Part shown: piece by piece, positions 61,637 through 64,000 of the stretch
Numbering within the stretch: position 1 is the stretch's first letter
How the letters are laid out: each line of letters begins with the position of its first letter
DNA from: an uncultured Clostridia bacterium
GTDB taxonomy: Bacteria; Bacillota; Clostridia; Saccharofermentanales; Saccharofermentanaceae
DNA: 64,000 bases
NCBI GenBank assembly: GCA_946407705.1
Contig: CAMJPC010000005.1
Coordinates: forward strand, 1-64,000
Direction of reading: 5' to 3'
Translations under genes and position numbers: made by a program
Notes under the pieces: generated by a model
Seen by the model: only the letters and a program-made list of their open reading frames with translations
What the model was told of the DNA's origin: nothing
Databases searched by the model: none

Positions 61637-62878
61637 ATGGATTATACGGAACAGGATATGAAGGATTTCTATTATACGGCGGTAAGGATGAACACAAGGG
61701 TCGATTTCAAGGTCATACGCGAGATGTTTGACCTGGGAGTGGTCAATACCCACAGAGATCTTTACGGCATGGATGAGAAAACACTTTCCGATATTGGCGG
61801 ATACGGACTTTGCGACCGAAGCCTTGAAAGGATCAAAGACTGGATAGAGGAAAGAGACAGGATCTTGAAAGTGTGTGATGACTATATGAGGACAGGTTCT
61901 CAGAACAGTATTTTCTTGGTTTCCTGTGAAGATGAATTCTATCCTGCAAATTACAGGGCGCAGTCAGGCATGCCGAGAGTTCTGTACTGCAAAGGCAGAA
62001 AAGAACTACTTAAGCAATGCTCAAGTCACGGGTCTGCCGCCATAGTCGGATCGCGAAATGCCAGCAGTTACGCATTATATGCGACAGGTCAGTTCAGTAA
62101 AGAACTCTCATCCAAAGGGATAACTGTTGTTTCGGGAATGGCTCTGGGAGTGGATAAAAAAGCTCATGAAACGGCTGTTGATAATCCGGGCAGTACGATT
62201 GCGATACTCGCCGGCGGTCCCGAGATTATCTATCCGTCCGAAAACCGCGAACTATACAGGATGATCGCGGGCAAGGGCCTTATCATTTCCGAGATGCCGC
62301 CGGGACAGCAGCCTTTAAGGCAGTATTTCCCTTCCAGGAACAGACTTATTGCAGGTTTATCCGATTGTACTTTGGTGATGGAGGCAGGCGCAGTGTCGGG
62401 AACGCTTCATACGGCATCTTATGCGGCTGCCCAGGGGAAGGAAGTCTTCGTTCTTCCGAATAACATATATTTCGAGAATGCTGAGGGAGGCCTGAGGCTC
62501 CTTGAAGACGGATGCTGTGTCCTTTATTCGGTTGAAAGTGTAATAGATTCGGTTTCACAGGCGATAATCAGGAGAAAACTGGAGTTCCCCGAACTTTCCA
62601 ATGTTGAAGATGAAACCGCCGGGGCTGAAGACAAAGCTACGAGAGAGCGTGAGTTAAGCGTCCTGAGACAAAAAGCCGAGAAGATCCCTGATGAAGTCAC
62701 GGAAGATGAATGGAAGGTCCTGATAGAGGACAGATTATCGGTCAAACCTCTGGATATAGATAACCTCTGTCATGCTTTGGGACTGCCGTTCTATAAGTTA
62801 AGCGAGCTTTTGATATCACTTCAGATGTCCGGAAGGGTTGTCCTTGAAAACGGAAAATATGCGTTGACATTTTTTTAG
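61637..62878 (+). CDS. dprA: DNA-processing protein DprA
   Basis: DprA loads RecA on incoming single-stranded DNA. The 413 residues have a helical N-terminal region, the Rossmann fold with Val-Gly-Ser-Arg-Asn-Ala-Ser, Val-Ser-Gly-Met-Ala-Leu-Gly-Val-Asp, Ile-Ala-Ile-Leu-Ala-Gly-Gly and Phe-Pro-Ser-Arg-Asn-Arg-Leu-Ile-Ala-Gly-Leu-Ser, and a C-terminal winged helix (about 355-413). The segment after the Val-Met-Glu-Ala site is Gly-Ala-Val-Ser-Gly-Thr-Leu-His, with His where Ile/Met is usual. ATG 61637 follows GAGGTGAG. Confidence 0.91.
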   Translation: MDYTEQDMKDFYYTAVRMNTRVDFKVIREMFDLGVVNTHRDLYGMDEKTLSDIGGYGLCDRSLERIKDWIEERDRILKVCDDYMRTGSQNSIFLVSCEDEFYPANYRAQSGMPRVLYCKGRKELLKQCSSHGSAAIVGSRNASSYALYATGQFSKELSSKGITVVSGMALGVDKKAHETAVDNPGSTIAILAGGPEIIYPSENRELYRMIAGKGLIISEMPPGQQPLRQYFPSRNRLIAGLSDCTLVMEAGAVSGTLHTASYAAAQGKEVFVLPNNIYFENAEGGLRLLEDGCCVLYSVESVIDSVSQAIIRRKLEFPELSNVEDETAGAEDKATRERELSVLRQKAEKIPDEVTEDEWKVLIEDRLSVKPLDIDNLCHALGLPFYKLSELLISLQMSGRVVLENGKYALTFF

Positions 62879-62889
62879 GTTTGTATAAT
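62864..62889 (+). promoter_or_regulatory. Possible topA promoter with short spacer
   Basis: A perfect TTGACA (62864-62869) and a perfect TATAAT (62884-62889) lie only 14 bases apart, at the end of dprA, 38 bases before topA. The spacing is outside the usual 16-18; topA promoters are often supercoiling-sensitive. Confidence 0.35.
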
Positions 62890-62926
62890 GATGAATATCA
62901 TTTATATTAAATAAAGGAAATGTGAA

Positions 62927-64000
62927 ATGGGCAGAAAATTAGTGATTGTTGAGTCTCCTGCTAAGTCTAAGACAATTAGCAGGTACCTTGGAAGTGATTA
63001 TGAGATTACCGCATCTTTGGGTCATATCAGAGATCTTCCTTCCAATAACCTCGGTGTAGATGTTAAAAACGGATTTAAGCCTCTCTACATAACTATGAAG
63101 GGAAAGGAGAAGGTAGTCCGCGAACTTAAGGAACTGTCGGCCGGCTGCGATGAGATTTATCTCGCAACGGACCCTGACCGCGAGGGAGAAGCAATCGCAT
63201 GGCATCTTGCAAAGGTCTTAAAGATCGATCCTGATTCCAAGTGCAGGATCACATTTAACGAGATCACCAAGTCAGCAGTTCAGGACGCCATCAAGCATCC
63301 CAGATGCATTGATATGAATCTGGCAAATGCCCAGCAGGCAAGACGTGTCCTTGACAGACTTGTCGGATATGAATTAAGCCCTCTTCTTTGGCAGAAAGTC
63401 AGAAAGGGTCTCTCGGCAGGACGTGTTCAGTCTGTAGCCACTAAGATAGTAATGGACCGTGACGCTGAGATCGACAGTTTCGTTCCTGAGGAATACTGGC
63501 TCATTAAGGCTCTTGCCACACCCGGCAAGCAGCAGGATAAGTTCCTCCTCGGTTATTACGGCTATATGGAGAACGGAAAGGCCGTTAAGGACGAACTGAA
63601 GAATGAAGATGATGCACAGCGTGTTCTTAAGGATGTCGGAAGCGGTCCGTTGATCGTTGATTCTGTCAAGAAGGGCAAGAAGGAGAGAAATCCCTATCCT
63701 CCGTTTACTACTTCAACTCTTCAGCAGGAAGCGTCAAAGAGACTCGGTTTTTCTTCAAAAAAGACAATGTCTATTGCTCAGCAGCTCTATGAAGGTGTTG
63801 AGATCTCAGGGGCAGGCCAGACGGCTCTCGTATCCTATATCAGAACAGACTCCGTAAGAATCTCTGAAGAGGCTGTATCAGCATGTAAGGACCTTATCAA
63901 GAAGAGATTCGGTGATGAGTATGTCTCACGTTATAAGCGCGAGTACAAGAATAAGAATTCAGCACAGGATGCGCATGAAGCCATCAGGCCTACGCATTTC
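62927..64000 (+). CDS. topA: DNA topoisomerase I, N-terminal part
   Basis: TopA relaxes negative supercoils. The first 358 residues are present; the frame is open to the window end. The TOPRIM domain starts Lys-Leu-Val-Ile-Val-Glu-Ser-Pro-Ala-Lys-Ser, with Ala-Thr-Asp-Pro-Asp-Arg-Glu-Gly-Glu-Ala as the metal site and Arg-Val-Leu-Asp-Arg-Leu-Val-Gly-Tyr. The catalytic Tyr304 is in Tyr-Ile-Arg-Thr-Asp-Ser, and Ala-His-Glu-Ala-Ile-Arg-Pro-Thr follows. AAAGGAAA lies upstream of ATG 62927. The comM-dprA-topA order is classic for Firmicutes. Confidence 0.96.
   Translation, partial: MGRKLVIVESPAKSKTISRYLGSDYEITASLGHIRDLPSNNLGVDVKNGFKPLYITMKGKEKVVRELKELSAGCDEIYLATDPDREGEAIAWHLAKVLKIDPDSKCRITFNEITKSAVQDAIKHPRCIDMNLANAQQARRVLDRLVGYELSPLLWQKVRKGLSAGRVQSVATKIVMDRDAEIDSFVPEEYWLIKALATPGKQQDKFLLGYYGYMENGKAVKDELKNEDDAQRVLKDVGSGPLIVDSVKKGKKERNPYPPFTTSTLQQEASKRLGFSSKKTMSIAQQLYEGVEISGAGQTALVSYIRTDSVRISEEAVSACKDLIKKRFGDEYVSRYKREYKNKNSAQDAHEAIRPTHF

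Noticed and set aside
1..64000. CRISPR arrays, insertion sequences, prophage or integrase genes
   Set aside because: No spaced direct repeats of CRISPR type, no transposase-like frame, and no attachment-site duplication were seen on either strand.

Overview
The window looks like a chromosome segment from an anaerobic, low-to-mid-GC member of the Clostridia (Firmicutes/Bacillota). The evidence is the gene order rpsB-tsf-pyrH-frr-uppS-cdsA-dxr-rseP-ispG-polC, a PolC-type replicative polymerase, a leuA T-box leader, strong AGGAGG-type ribosome binding sites, and a giant two-ATPase acyl-CoA dehydratase activase homologue typical of strict anaerobes. Nearly all genes lie on the + strand; only a glutamine synthetase, a PHP phosphatase and ychF are on the - strand. 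I see no transposase, integrase, phage gene or CRISPR array, so this is core chromosome. The family-level taxon is inference.

Layout. 1-600: end of an S1-domain protein gene, then two tandem tRNA-Pro genes with anticodons CGG and AGG. 680-2375: a secreted leucine-rich-repeat plus NlpC/P60-like protein split by a frameshift. 2429-4481: thymidylate synthase, a histidine phosphatase and dihydrofolate reductase, a compact folate/dTMP operon. 4637-20349: the translation, lipid, isoprenoid and replication superoperon from rpsB to polC, followed by priA. 20492-22670: dapA, dapB, yajC. 22763-26173: dnaG, trmK and a Nif3-like gene, with no rpoD in between. 26199-26551: RNase P RNA, then purM and an aquaporin. 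28593-37016: glutamine synthetase, malic enzyme, an Lrp-like regulator with an aminotransferase, prfB, and a PHP phosphatase. 37089-46304: M18 aminopeptidase, cardiolipin synthase, an amidohydrolase, a heterodimeric ABC exporter and murD. 46415-49283: T-box-controlled leuA, then uppP. 49403-54685: an unknown gene behind a palindrome-bearing promoter, then the 1489-residue activase homologue. 54688-58865: polA, coaE and two small membrane proteins. 58872-64000: ychF facing away from comM-dprA-topA (topA runs off the end).

Several genes form functional units: thyA/folA make dTMP and recycle folate; uppS, cdsA, dxr, ispG, uppP and murD feed envelope synthesis; polC, priA, dnaG, polA, dprA and topA cover replication, restart and DNA processing.

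The most interesting observation is in polC. The polymerase and PHP parts look intact, but the embedded DEDDh proofreading exonuclease has lost its catalytic acidic residues (the Asp-Glu pair is replaced by Thr512 and Arg514, and the later Asp positions are also lost), and it carries a long acidic insertion. The 3'-5' exonuclease region of PolA in the same window also looks degenerate. If this holds, replicative proofreading in this lineage must be absent or supplied in trans.
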